Positions 7,014 through 13,224 are shown, counted from the first letter of the stretch. The stretch: DNA of 13,409 nt from Kiritimatiellia bacterium (GCA_017412325.1 JAFPYE010000114.1:1-13409), one strand, 5' to 3'. Notes: generated from the letters alone by a model not told the origin. Numbers and translations: made by a program.

Positions 7014-7575
7014 CGCGCACCTCCGCTTCGCGCACCGCGCCCGCGCGCACGGCCGTTTCGGCGGTCGGCACGCCAAAGCACAGGACGCCCATCGAGCTTT
7101 CGAGCGCCGCCGTCAGCCCCAGCGCCTCGTGCGGCGAGAGCAGGATGTGCGCGCGGATTTCCTCTTGCGTCGCCTGCGCCGTGCGGTACGTCTCCAGCGA
7201 ATAGCCCTGCAGCGGCTCGATGACGTGCCGCATGCAGATGCGCGTCGTCGCCTTCGCCGACCGGTGGTAGAGCCCCTTGCCGTCCTCCAGACTCTCGCAC
7301 TCGCCGCGGAACACCTGCAGCATCTTGCAGAGGTCGTTGAAGTCCAGCTTCAGCCGCGTGGCGTTCTCCCAGTCGAAGCGCGGATAGACGGGAATCGGGC
7401 CCGAGCGGTCGCCGATGGTCATCTGGTTGGCGATTTTCGCCATCACGCACCCCTCCTCGTTCCCGCAGGCGGGAATCAGCTCGAGCACGAGCGCGCAGCC
7501 CGTTCCCTTGCCGTTCGCGTGGAAGAGCGACAGCTGTGGACGATACGTTTTCCTGTTGGTCTGTGTGTTGTTCAT
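7003..7575 (-). CDS. Conserved-looking hypothetical protein, 190 residues
   Basis: I cannot assign a function. The protein begins MNNTQTNRKTYRPQLSLFHA and shows no signal peptide or membrane segment. Three parts look structured: 10-52 (YRPQLSLFHANGKGTG onward, strand-rich), 64-95 (YPRFDWENATRLKLDFNDLCKMLQVFRGE) and 103-168 (HRSAKATTRICMRHVIEP through LSPHEALGLTAALESSMGVLCFG). The last 20 residues look disordered. From memory, related proteins occur in gut Verrucomicrobia/Lentisphaerae-type genomes, and the beta-strand/helix pattern recalls Whirly or PUR-alpha-like single-strand DNA binders; this is a weak impression. AAAGGA stands about 9 bases before the ATG at 7575. It starts 20 bases after comM and overlaps yraN by 11 bases. 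That position between comM and recA makes a DNA-handling role plausible. Confidence 0.8.
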   Translation of the reverse strand: MNNTQTNRKTYRPQLSLFHANGKGTGCALVLELIPACGNEEGCVMAKIANQMTIGDRSGPIPVYPRFDWENATRLKLDFNDLCKMLQVFRGECESLEDGKGLYHRSAKATTRICMRHVIEPLQGYSLETYRTAQATQEEIRAHILLSPHEALGLTAALESSMGVLCFGVPTAETAVRAGAVREAEVRDVA

Positions 7576-7595
7576 GTGTTGTTCCTTTCCTGGGC

Positions 7596-9140
7596 TTAGG
7601 CCCAAAATCCGTTCTCCCGGTCGAGCGCGCGGTAGCCCGCCGCCTCCAGCACCTCTTCCTCGCTCACCGCCTCGCGCCCCTTCAGGTCGGCCGCCGTCCG
7701 CGCGACCCGGAGGATGCGGTCGTAGGCGCGCGCCGAGAGGTTCAGCCGCTCGACCTGCCGCCGCAGGTGCGCGTGGGCGGCGTCGGTCAGCCGGCAGACG
7801 TCCTTCAGGAGGCGGCTCGGCACGTCGGCGTTGGCGACCACGCCCTTCAGCCCGCGATAGCGCGCCGCCTGGATCCGCCGCGCGTTGACGACGCGCTCGC
7901 GGATGACGGCGCTCGGCTCGCCGCTTTCGGCCTTCTCCAAGTCGCGCACCGGCACGGCGACGACGCCCGTCTGGATGTCGATGCGGTCGAGCAAGGGGCC
8001 CGACACGCGATGCTGGTATTTCAGGATCTGCGACTGGCGGCAGCGGCACTCGTGCGTCTCGTCGCCGTAGTAGCCGCACGGGCACGGGTTCATCGCCGCG
8101 ACGAGCATGAAGCGCGAAGGATAGTCGTAGGCCGCGTTCGCGCGCGACACGCCCACGTGCCCGTCCTCCAGCGGCTGGCGGAGCGTTTCAAGCGCGGCGC
8201 GCGGGAACTCCGCGAACTCGTCGAGGAAGAGGACGCCGCGGTGCGCGAGCGACACTTCGCCGGGCGAGGGATGGACGCCGCCGCCCAGCAGCCCGATGGA
8301 GCTGACCGTGTGGTGCGGCGCGCGGAACGGCCGCCGCGTCACAAACGTCCCCGCGCCCTTCTCGCGCCCCGCGACCGAATGGATTTTCGAGACCTCCAGC
8401 GCCTCTTCCACCGACAGGGGCGGCAGGATCGAGGGGATCCGCCGCGCGAGCATCGTCTTGCCCGACCCCGGCGATCCGATCATCAGGAGGTTGTGGCCGC
8501 CCGCCACCGCGACCTCGATGGCGCGCTTGACCGAGTCCTGCCCCTTCACGTCGGCGAAGTCCTCGCCGTTCGCCGCGTCGTGCGCGACGAGCGACGCGAG
8601 GTCGGTGCGGCGCGGCAGGATCGCGATCTCGCCGTTCAGGTACTGCGCCGTCTCGCGCAAGGTCCGCACGGGGATGACGTCGATGCCGCCGACGACGCTC
8701 GCCTCCTCCGCGTTCGCCTCGGGCACGATGACGGCGCGCTTGCCGATGCGCCGCATCTCCATCGCCATCGGGAGGACGCCCTTGACGCGCCGCACCTCGC
8801 CCGACAGCGACAGCTCGCCGATGAGCGCGTATTCCTCCAGCGATTCGTTCTTCAGCCGCCCCGTGGCCTTGAGGAGGCACACCGCGATCGGCAGGTCGTA
8901 GATCGGCCCTTCCTTGCGGATGTCGGCCGGCGCGAGGTTCACCGTGACCGCGTATTCGTCCTTGGACGCGAAGCCCGAGTTCTTGAGCGCCGTCGCCACG
9001 CGCTCCTTGGCCTCCTTGACCGCCGCGTCGGGGAGCCCCACGATCGTAAACGAGCTCGTCGACAAGGTGGAGTTGACCTCGATCTCCACCGTCTGGGACT
9101 CGACCCCGTTGATTGCGCCGCCATAGCATTTTGCCACCAT
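7596..9140 (-). CDS. comM: ComM/YifB-type Mg-chelatase-like AAA+ ATPase
   Basis: A 514-residue AAA+ protein. In transformable bacteria ComM is a hexameric helicase that promotes branch migration during integration of incoming DNA. Residues 1-165 are the N-terminal ChlI-like domain (GLPDAAVKEAKERVATALKNSG, LAPADIRKEG). The AAA+ core begins with VKGQDSVKRAIEVA (198-211), Walker A GSPGSGKT (222-229) and Walker B LFLDEF (304-309). A cysteine cluster NPCPCGYYGDETHECRC (351-367) is followed by GPLLDRIDI (381-389). The C-terminal Mg-chelatase domain (about 415-510) has LNLSARAYDRILRVARTAADL. Length is normal. The ATG at 9140 has AAAGG about 10 bases before it; a TTG at 9170 is in frame but has no better support. 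It is first in a tight minus-strand set that ends with recA and the PLD-like gene. Confidence 0.97.
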   Translation of the reverse strand: MVAKCYGGAINGVESQTVEIEVNSTLSTSSFTIVGLPDAAVKEAKERVATALKNSGFASKDEYAVTVNLAPADIRKEGPIYDLPIAVCLLKATGRLKNESLEEYALIGELSLSGEVRRVKGVLPMAMEMRRIGKRAVIVPEANAEEASVVGGIDVIPVRTLRETAQYLNGEIAILPRRTDLASLVAHDAANGEDFADVKGQDSVKRAIEVAVAGGHNLLMIGSPGSGKTMLARRIPSILPPLSVEEALEVSKIHSVAGREKGAGTFVTRRPFRAPHHTVSSIGLLGGGVHPSPGEVSLAHRGVLFLDEFAEFPRAALETLRQPLEDGHVGVSRANAAYDYPSRFMLVAAMNPCPCGYYGDETHECRCRQSQILKYQHRVSGPLLDRIDIQTGVVAVPVRDLEKAESGEPSAVIRERVVNARRIQAARYRGLKGVVANADVPSRLLKDVCRLTDAAHAHLRRQVERLNLSARAYDRILRVARTAADLKGREAVSEEEVLEAAGYRALDRENGFWA

Positions 9141-9187
9141 CGTCTTTTGCCTTTCCGCCTTGTTCTGCAAGACGCGGACATTATGGC

Positions 9188-9226
9188 AAAAAACAAAAAA
9201 AGAAATCTTAATTTTATCTTAAGATT
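9188..9226 (-). terminator. AT-rich hairpin with U-tract after tyrA (weak intrinsic terminator)
   Basis: On the minus strand AATCTTAA (9226-9219) and TTAAGATT (9211-9204) make an 8-pair stem around a 7-base loop, followed by TCTTTTTTTGTTTTTT. This could end the aro-pheA-tyrA transcript, whose last stop is at 9284. The stem has a single G-C pair and would be unstable, and it is built from the same units as the 11-base direct repeats, so the two readings compete. Confidence 0.4.
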
Positions 9227-9248
9227 GTCTTAAGATTTTCTTAAGAGT
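9206..9248. repeat. Four 11-base-spaced TCTTAAGATT repeats upstream of comM
   Basis: TCTTAATTTT starts at 9206, TCTTAAGATT at 9217, TCTTAAGATT at 9228 and TCTTAAGAGT at 9239. The period is exactly 11 bases, and the three CTTAAG cores are separated by 5 bases each. Direct repeats with one-helical-turn spacing are how OmpR/PhoB-family response regulators bind; CiaR of pneumococcus uses NTTAAG-N5-NTTAAG. The array lies just upstream of where the -35 of a comM promoter would be: the -10-like CATAAT is at 9185-9180 on the minus strand and has no recognisable -35. The island is strikingly AT-rich for this genome. Confidence 0.7.
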
Positions 9249-9283
9249 TCAGCCGTGGCTAACTCAGATGCGCGGCGGTGCCT

Positions 9284-10099
9284 TTATCCCTTCGGCGCGG
9301 CGGCGCGCGCGGCGATTTCGCGGCGCTTGGCGGACGCGCCCTCGACGATCAGGCGCTTCAGCTCGTCCGCGTCGCCCGCCGCCACCGCGTCGCGGAAGCC
9401 GGCCATCCGTTCGATGAAGCGGTCGAGGACCGGCACGAGCGACGCGCGGTTGGCGAGGTAGAGCGCGCTCCAGTCGTTCTCGTTCTGCGTCGCGATGCGC
9501 GTCATGTCCGCATAGCTGCCCGCCGAGAAGCCGACCGAGTCCTTCACCAGGTCGTCGCGCGCATAGCTCGTCGCGACGACATGGCAGAGCTGGCTCGTGA
9601 ACGCGATCATCTCGTCGTGCTTCTCGGGCGTCGTGACGACCGTCATCCCGAACCCCACCGACGCGAAATAGTCCCTGAGCGCAGCCAGCGTCTCGCCGGG
9701 GCAGTCCGCAAACGGCGTCAGGATCATCGATGCGCCCACGAAGAGATCGGCCAGCGAATTCTCGAAGCCCGCGACCTCGCGCCCCGCCATCGGGTGGCCG
9801 CCGACGAACGTCCAGCCGTCCCGCGGCACGTCCGCCAGGTCGCGCAGGATCGGCGACTTGACGCCGCAGATGTCCACGACCGTCGCGCCGCGCCTGAAGG
9901 CGGCCGCGTGCGACCGGATCCACGGCACGATGGCCGGCGGCGGCAGGCAGACGAGCACGAGGTCTGCATCCGCGAGCGCGGCGGGGCCGTCGCCGTGGTG
10001 GAGCCCGACGGTCCGGTAGCCCGCCTTGAGCGACGCCTTGTAGAAGGAGCCGCCGATGAGGCCCATCCCCACGACCGCCACGGTGCGAATTGCGCCCAC
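9284..10099 (-). CDS. tyrA: Prephenate dehydrogenase (TyrA, possibly arogenate-active)
   Basis: A 271-residue NAD(P)-dependent enzyme that oxidatively decarboxylates prephenate (or arogenate) on the way to tyrosine. The Rossmann motif GMGLIGGS is at 11-18. The active-site segment GGHPMAGREVAGFENS is at 100-115, with H102. The helical dimer domain carries PEKHDEMIAFTSQLCHVVA, where H161, S169 and H173 fit the family's HDxxxAxxSxLxH pattern. There is no ACT or chorismate mutase domain. I choose GTG at 10099 because GGAG lies 7 bases upstream and the protein then starts just before the Rossmann strand. An ATG at 10114 is in frame but lacks a ribosome site. The gene begins one base after the pheA stop. 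Cofactor and substrate preference cannot be read from the sequence. Confidence 0.93.
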   Translation of the reverse strand: MGAIRTVAVVGMGLIGGSFYKASLKAGYRTVGLHHGDGPAALADADLVLVCLPPPAIVPWIRSHAAAFRRGATVVDICGVKSPILRDLADVPRDGWTFVGGHPMAGREVAGFENSLADLFVGASMILTPFADCPGETLAALRDYFASVGFGMTVVTTPEKHDEMIAFTSQLCHVVATSYARDDLVKDSVGFSAGSYADMTRIATQNENDWSALYLANRASLVPVLDRFIERMAGFRDAVAAGDADELKRLIVEGASAKRREIAARAAAPKG

Positions 10100-10100
10100 G

Positions 10101-11249
10101 TCACTTCTCCGCATACGCGCCGAGGAACGAGAAGCGCTCGACTTCCGGATCCTGCGACAGTTCCGAGAGCAAGCTCAGCACGTTCGGATCGGACGGCGAC
10201 GCCATGAAGTCGAACGTGAAGAGGTACTCGAAATCCATTCCCGGCAGCGCGCGCGCCTCGATCTTCGTCAGGTTGACGTCGATGGCCGCGAACTTGGAGA
10301 TGATCGCCGCGAGCGAGCCCGGACGGTGCGGGATCGACAGCATGACCGAGAACTTGTTCGCGTCGGGATAGATCTCGAGGTCCTTCGAGATGCAGATGAA
10401 ACGCGTGCTGTTGAAGGTCGTGTCCTGGATGCCGTCGGCGATGATGTTCAGCCCGTAGAGCTCCGCGCACTGACGCGAGGCGATCACCGCCACGTCGCGC
10501 CGGTCGCCGGCCGCCACCTCGCGCGCCGCGACCGCCGTGTTGACCTCGGCGCGCTGCACGAGCTTCGGGTGCGCGCGGAAGAAGTTCTTGCACTGCGACA
10601 GCGCCTGCTGGTGGCTGCGCACCTCGGTGACGTCCTCGAACGCCACGCCGTGCGGCGCGAGGAGCACGTGGTCGATCTTCAGCTTCTGCGCGCGCACGAT
10701 GCGGAACCTGTGCTTCACCATCAGGTCGTAGACCGCCGCCACGGAACCCGCCGCCGAATTCTCGATCGGCAGCACGCCGTACGGGCAGAGCCCCGATTCC
10801 ACCGCCTCGAACACCTTCTCGAAGTTGGTGAAGTAGGCGATCGTCGGCAGCGGAAACATGAGCGAAATCGCCTGCTGCACGTACGAGCCCTCCGTGCCGC
10901 AGCACGCAACGACCGCGCGCGTCGGGAACTTGCGATCGTACTTTTCCGTCGCCGCGTTCACCGCCCGGATCAGCGGCGAGCCGCCGCTCAGCAGCACGCG
11001 CTGGCGCGCCTTCGAGATGTCGAAGAGCGTCGTGAAGAAGAGCCGCGCGCCGTTCTCGTATTCGGGGCCGGCCTCGGCGGTGACGCGCGAGAGAATCTCG
11101 CGTTCGCGCGCCGGGTCGTAGACGCTCGCGCCGCGCTCGCGCTTGGAGGCGACGACGTCGCCGACGAGCTCCAGGCGCTTGAGGAAAAGGCGGACGAGCT
11201 CGTTGTCGATCTTGTCGATCTCGCCCCGGACGCTGTTCAGGTCGATCAT
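10101..11249 (-). CDS. pheA: Chorismate mutase-prephenate dehydratase (PheA, P-protein)
   Basis: A 382-residue bifunctional enzyme that turns chorismate into prephenate and then phenylpyruvate. Residues 1-85 are an AroQ-type chorismate mutase (LNSVRGEIDKIDNELVRLFL, KRERG). Residues 110-285 are prephenate dehydratase with PIENSAAGSV (161-170), SHQQALSQC (212-220) and the catalytic TRF (282-284). Residues 300-375 are an ACT domain (SVMLSIPHRPGSLAAIISKF). The ACT motif usually written ESRP, part of the Phe-binding site in studied homologues, reads EARA here (331-334), so Phe feedback may be altered. The ATG overlaps the DAHP synthase stop by 4 bases (ATGA), with GGAGGT immediately upstream. This is the middle gene of the aro-pheA-tyrA set. 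Confidence 0.97.
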   Translation of the reverse strand: MIDLNSVRGEIDKIDNELVRLFLKRLELVGDVVASKRERGASVYDPAREREILSRVTAEAGPEYENGARLFFTTLFDISKARQRVLLSGGSPLIRAVNAATEKYDRKFPTRAVVACCGTEGSYVQQAISLMFPLPTIAYFTNFEKVFEAVESGLCPYGVLPIENSAAGSVAAVYDLMVKHRFRIVRAQKLKIDHVLLAPHGVAFEDVTEVRSHQQALSQCKNFFRAHPKLVQRAEVNTAVAAREVAAGDRRDVAVIASRQCAELYGLNIIADGIQDTTFNSTRFICISKDLEIYPDANKFSVMLSIPHRPGSLAAIISKFAAIDVNLTKIEARALPGMDFEYLFTFDFMASPSDPNVLSLLSELSQDPEVERFSFLGAYAEK

Positions 11250-12247
11250 AGCACCTCCCGCACCCGGCGGATGCGCGCCATGGTCCGCGTGAACATTTCC
11301 GGCGTCTGGCTCTGCGCGCCGTCGCACTTCGCGCGCGGCGGGTCGTTGTGGACCTCGATGATGAGGCCGTCCGCGCCGATGGCCGTCGCCGCGACCGCCA
11401 CCGAATCGACCATGTAGGCGTAGCCCGTCGCGTGCGAGGGGTCGACCACGACCGGCAGGTGCGACAGGCGGTGGAGCACCGTCACCACGCCGAGGTCGAG
11501 CGTGTTCCGCAGCGCCGTCTCGAACGTGCGGATGCCGCGCTCGCAGAGGATCACGTTCGGGTTGCCCGACGCCATGATGTACTCGGCGCTCATCAGCAGC
11601 TCCTGCAGCGTCGCCGACATGCCGCGCTTCAGGAGGACCGGCTTCTGCGTGTGCGCGCCGACCTCCTTCAGGAGGTTGAAGTTCTGCATGTTCCGCGCGC
11701 CGATCTGGATCACGTCCACGTCGTTGAAGAGCTCGATGTCCTTGAACTCCATCAGCTCCGTCACGATGGGCAGCCCCGTCTCCTTCTTCGCGAGCGAGAG
11801 GAGGCGCAGCCCTTCCGCGCCGAGCCCCTGGAACGCGTAGGGGGACGTGCGCGGCTTGAACGCGCCGCCCCGCAGGAGCGTCGCGCCCGCCGCCTTGACC
11901 GCGCGCGCGACTTCGACGATCTGCGCCTCGCTTTCGACCGAGCACGGGCCCGCGATGACTGCGAACGACCCGCCGCCGATCTTCACGCCGCCGCAGTCGA
12001 TGACCGAGTCGGCGGGGTGGAACTTGCGGTTCGCCGCCTTGTAGGGCTCCTGGATGCGCTGCACGTGCTCGACGACGTCCAGCGCCTCGATGAGGCCGGG
12101 GTCGAGGTGCGCGATGTCGCCGACGCAGCCGATGACCGTTTCCAGCTCGCCCTTCCAGACGCGCGGTTCGATGTTCTTGGACCGAAGGAGCTCCTTCAGG
12201 CTTTCGACCTGGGATTCGCTCGTTCCCTTCTTGAGTGTGATGATCAT
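11246..12247 (-). CDS. aroF: DAHP synthase, type I-beta with N-terminal ferredoxin-like domain
   Basis: A 333-residue enzyme that condenses phosphoenolpyruvate and erythrose-4-phosphate into DAHP, the first step of the shikimate pathway. Residues 1-75 form the ferredoxin-like regulatory domain known from the Thermotoga enzyme, which is inhibited by Tyr and Phe. The barrel carries AGPCSVES (99-106), RGGAFKPRTSPYAFQG (126-141), IGARNMQNF (182-190), LLKRGM (205-210), DPSHATG (269-275) and EVHNDP (298-303). Metal ligands expected from the family are C102, H272, E298 and an Asp near 309. The ATG at 12247 has AAGGA about 7 bases upstream. A terminator-type hairpin sits about 50 bases before the gene, preceded by a Phe/Tyr-rich leader peptide, so both enzyme and transcript are probably under aromatic amino acid control. 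Confidence 0.97.
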   Translation of the reverse strand: MIITLKKGTSESQVESLKELLRSKNIEPRVWKGELETVIGCVGDIAHLDPGLIEALDVVEHVQRIQEPYKAANRKFHPADSVIDCGGVKIGGGSFAVIAGPCSVESEAQIVEVARAVKAAGATLLRGGAFKPRTSPYAFQGLGAEGLRLLSLAKKETGLPIVTELMEFKDIELFNDVDVIQIGARNMQNFNLLKEVGAHTQKPVLLKRGMSATLQELLMSAEYIMASGNPNVILCERGIRTFETALRNTLDLGVVTVLHRLSHLPVVVDPSHATGYAYMVDSVAVAATAIGADGLIIEVHNDPPRAKCDGAQSQTPEMFTRTMARIRRVREVL

Positions 12248-12297
12248 TGTCTGTCTGTTCCTTGTTGGAGATTGTCGTGTCGCGCGTTTTCCTTGTC

Positions 12298-12327
12298 AAA
12301 AAACCCCACTCGGTCCGAGCGGGGTTT
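12298..12327 (-). terminator. Attenuator terminator before the aromatic operon
   Basis: On the minus strand a 12-pair stem (AAACCCC, a G-U wobble, then CTCG) closes on a GAC triloop and is followed by a run of six T residues, three of them in the stem. It lies between the leader peptide stop (12363) and the DAHP synthase ATG (12247), so it would stop transcription before the structural genes. Its 5' arm can instead pair with the end of the leader peptide reading frame. Confidence 0.88.
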
Positions 12328-12373
12328 GATGGTGAAGGGTCCTGCCTTTCTGCAATGTTCCCTCAAACCCCGC
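12319..12373 (-). promoter_or_regulatory. Antiterminator pairing in the aromatic leader
   Basis: The RNA segment GCGGGGUUUGA (12373-12363), which is the end of the leader peptide frame including its UGA, is the exact reverse complement of UCAAACCCCGC (12329-12319), the 5' arm of the terminator. This 11-pair helix excludes the terminator hairpin. A ribosome finishing the leader would cover the first segment and let the terminator form. A ribosome stalled on the aromatic codons would leave it free. I saw no clear separate pause hairpin. Confidence 0.82.
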
Positions 12374-12425
12374 GCACGTGGTACGCAAAGTAAAACTTCG
12401 AATAAAAGTAGAACCGGTTGTTCAT
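12363..12425 (-). CDS. Phe/Tyr-rich leader peptide of the aro-pheA-tyrA operon
   Basis: A 20-codon frame reads MNNRFYFYSKFYFAYHVRGV and then TGA. Phe is at residues 5, 7, 11 and 13 and Tyr at 6, 8, 12 and 15, so 8 of 20 residues are the end products of the operon downstream. The codons (TTT used three times out of four for Phe) contrast with the GC-rich genome. By analogy with the E. coli pheA, trp and his leaders, translation here would sense charged tRNA-Phe and tRNA-Tyr and decide between terminator and antiterminator. The product itself is probably of no use to the cell. The ATG lies 11 bases after a TATACT -10 and has no Shine-Dalgarno sequence, so translation would start on a near-leaderless message. 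An alternative is chance, but aromatic content, position and exact RNA complementarity make that unlikely. Confidence 0.88.
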   Translation of the reverse strand: MNNRFYFYSKFYFAYHVRGV

Positions 12426-12437
12426 GTGTGGCACACA
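12425..12437. promoter_or_regulatory. 13-base palindrome over the aromatic operon start site
   Basis: TGTGTGGCACACA is a perfect 6-1-6 inverted repeat. It lies between the -10 and the leader ATG and so would cover the predicted transcription start. It could be a repressor operator, giving a second layer of control over the attenuator. No regulator is identifiable, and its position is mostly upstream of the predicted RNA, so an RNA hairpin is less likely. Confidence 0.4.
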
Positions 12438-12466
12438 GTATATCACATTCCGCCTCCGCCGCGCAA
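12437..12466 (-). promoter_or_regulatory. Promoter of the aro-pheA-tyrA operon
   Basis: TTGCGC (12466-12461), an 18-base spacer and TATACT (12442-12437) lie on the minus strand in the gap after tadA. The -10 context TGATATACTGTG is almost the same as at 217. Transcription would start about 4 bases before the leader ATG. Confidence 0.65.
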
Positions 12467-12488
12467 GGCGGCACGTTCGTTTTTTCAA

Positions 12489-13022
12489 TCAGCCGGCGGA
12501 GGGCGCCGCGCGGCGCGAACGGAAGAACGCCTGCAGCACGGCGAGCGATTCGTCCTCCAGCACGCCCGTGACGATTTCGGGATGGTGGTTGATGCCGGGA
12601 TGGTCGAAGATGCCGAACGCCGTGCCGCCGCCGCGCTTGGGATCGCCGACGCCCCACACGACCGTCGCGAGCCGCGCGAGCACGATGCCGCCCGCGCACA
12701 TCGGACACGGCTCCTTCGTCACGTAGAGCCGCGCGCCCGCAAGCCGCCAGTTCCCCTTCGCCGCGAACGCCGCCGACAGCGCCAGCATCTCCGCGTGCGC
12801 CGTCGCGTCCGAGAGCCCTTCCGTCTGGTTGTGGCCGCGTCCGAGAATGCGCGCCAGGGACGGGTTCGGGTCGAGCACGGCGGGGTGGCCGTCGTGCGCC
12901 GGTTCAAGCACGGCCGGCTCCACGATCACGCAGCCCGTCGGCACTTCGCCGTCCGCGGCGGCCTTCTCGGCCTCCCTCAGCGCCATGCGCATGAAATGCA
13001 AGTCAAATGCGGTCATCGTCAT
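12489..13022 (-). CDS. tadA: tRNA adenosine(34) deaminase TadA
   Basis: A 177-residue zinc deaminase of the CDA fold, expected to convert A34 of tRNA-Arg(ACG) to inosine. The zinc ligands are H76 (in HAE, with catalytic E78), C106 and C109 in EPCPMCAGG. The family context FMRMALREAEKAAADGEVPTGCVIV, GRGHNQTEG and LYVTKEPCPMC is intact, and the C-terminal helix (ESLAVLQAFFRSRR) is present. A segment of about 22 residues (36-57) is added between the CVIV strand and GRGHN, where homologues have a short turn. A guanine deaminase is less likely given PCPMC and the C-terminus. The ATG at 13022 is preferred because a TATAAT -10 ends exactly 7 bases before it and no Shine-Dalgarno sequence is present; MTAF at 13016 is possible. 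An ATG at 13031 overlaps the -10. Confidence 0.92.
   Translation of the reverse strand: MTMTAFDLHFMRMALREAEKAAADGEVPTGCVIVEPAVLEPAHDGHPAVLDPNPSLARILGRGHNQTEGLSDATAHAEMLALSAAFAAKGNWRLAGARLYVTKEPCPMCAGGIVLARLATVVWGVGDPKRGGGTAFGIFDHPGINHHPEIVTGVLEDESLAVLQAFFRSRRAAPSAG
12852..12917 (-). repeat. tadA: In-frame duplicated insert in tadA
   Basis: Residues 36-57 read PAVLEPAHDGH followed by PAVLDPNPSLA, an 11-residue period. At DNA level TCAAGCACGGC (12904-12914, plus strand) matches TCGAGCACGGC (12871-12881) 33 bases away. The extra loop falls between two core strands, far from the zinc site in sequence. Calling it an insertion relies on memory of usual TadA spacing. Confidence 0.6.
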
Positions 13023-13029
13023 GGCGCAC

Positions 13030-13059
13030 ATTATACAACTTCCCGCCCGCGCGAATCAA
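13030..13059 (-). promoter_or_regulatory. tadA: Promoter of tadA (leaderless arrangement)
   Basis: TTGATT (13059-13054), an 18-base spacer and a consensus TATAAT (13035-13030) are followed by 7 bases and the ATG at 13022. The transcript would start at or next to the ATG, which fits the lack of a ribosome site. Confidence 0.65.
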
Positions 13060-13224
13060 GGGGAAACCGCGCGAGGGGTTGCAACGCGGCGCACGGGCTC
13101 GGCGCGCGCGCCGCGAATATTAATTTATTCTTTCCGCCGGCCGCGAACGGACCCGGACCCCGCGCCGACCCCTGTAAACATTGAGTCTAATATTTCCGAA
13201 TTCTTTCCGCGGCTTGCATTAAAC
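13060..13224. other. Intergenic stretch between divergent genes
   Basis: The gap from tadA to the right-edge gene is 304 bases. Its ends hold the two promoters listed separately. The middle is very GC-rich with scattered AT patches (for example AATATTAATTTATT at 13115-13128) and two copies of ATTCTTTCCGC (13126-13136 and 13200-13210). I see no RNA gene, terminator or reading frame with support in it. Confidence 0.5.

Noticed and set aside
5523..7223. A 566-codon open frame on the plus strand opposite recA and yraN
   Set aside because: Its product is Arg/Ala/Pro/His-rich with no motifs, and it lies antisense to two clearly conserved genes; typical of GC-rich DNA. The same holds for the long plus-strand frame 7536-9233 opposite comM and 10056-11417 opposite pheA.
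12452..12469. CCGCC/GGCGG hairpin as a terminator for tadA
   Set aside because: The stem is 5 pairs and no T-tract follows on the minus strand; it also contains the -35 of the aromatic promoter, so it is more likely incidental.
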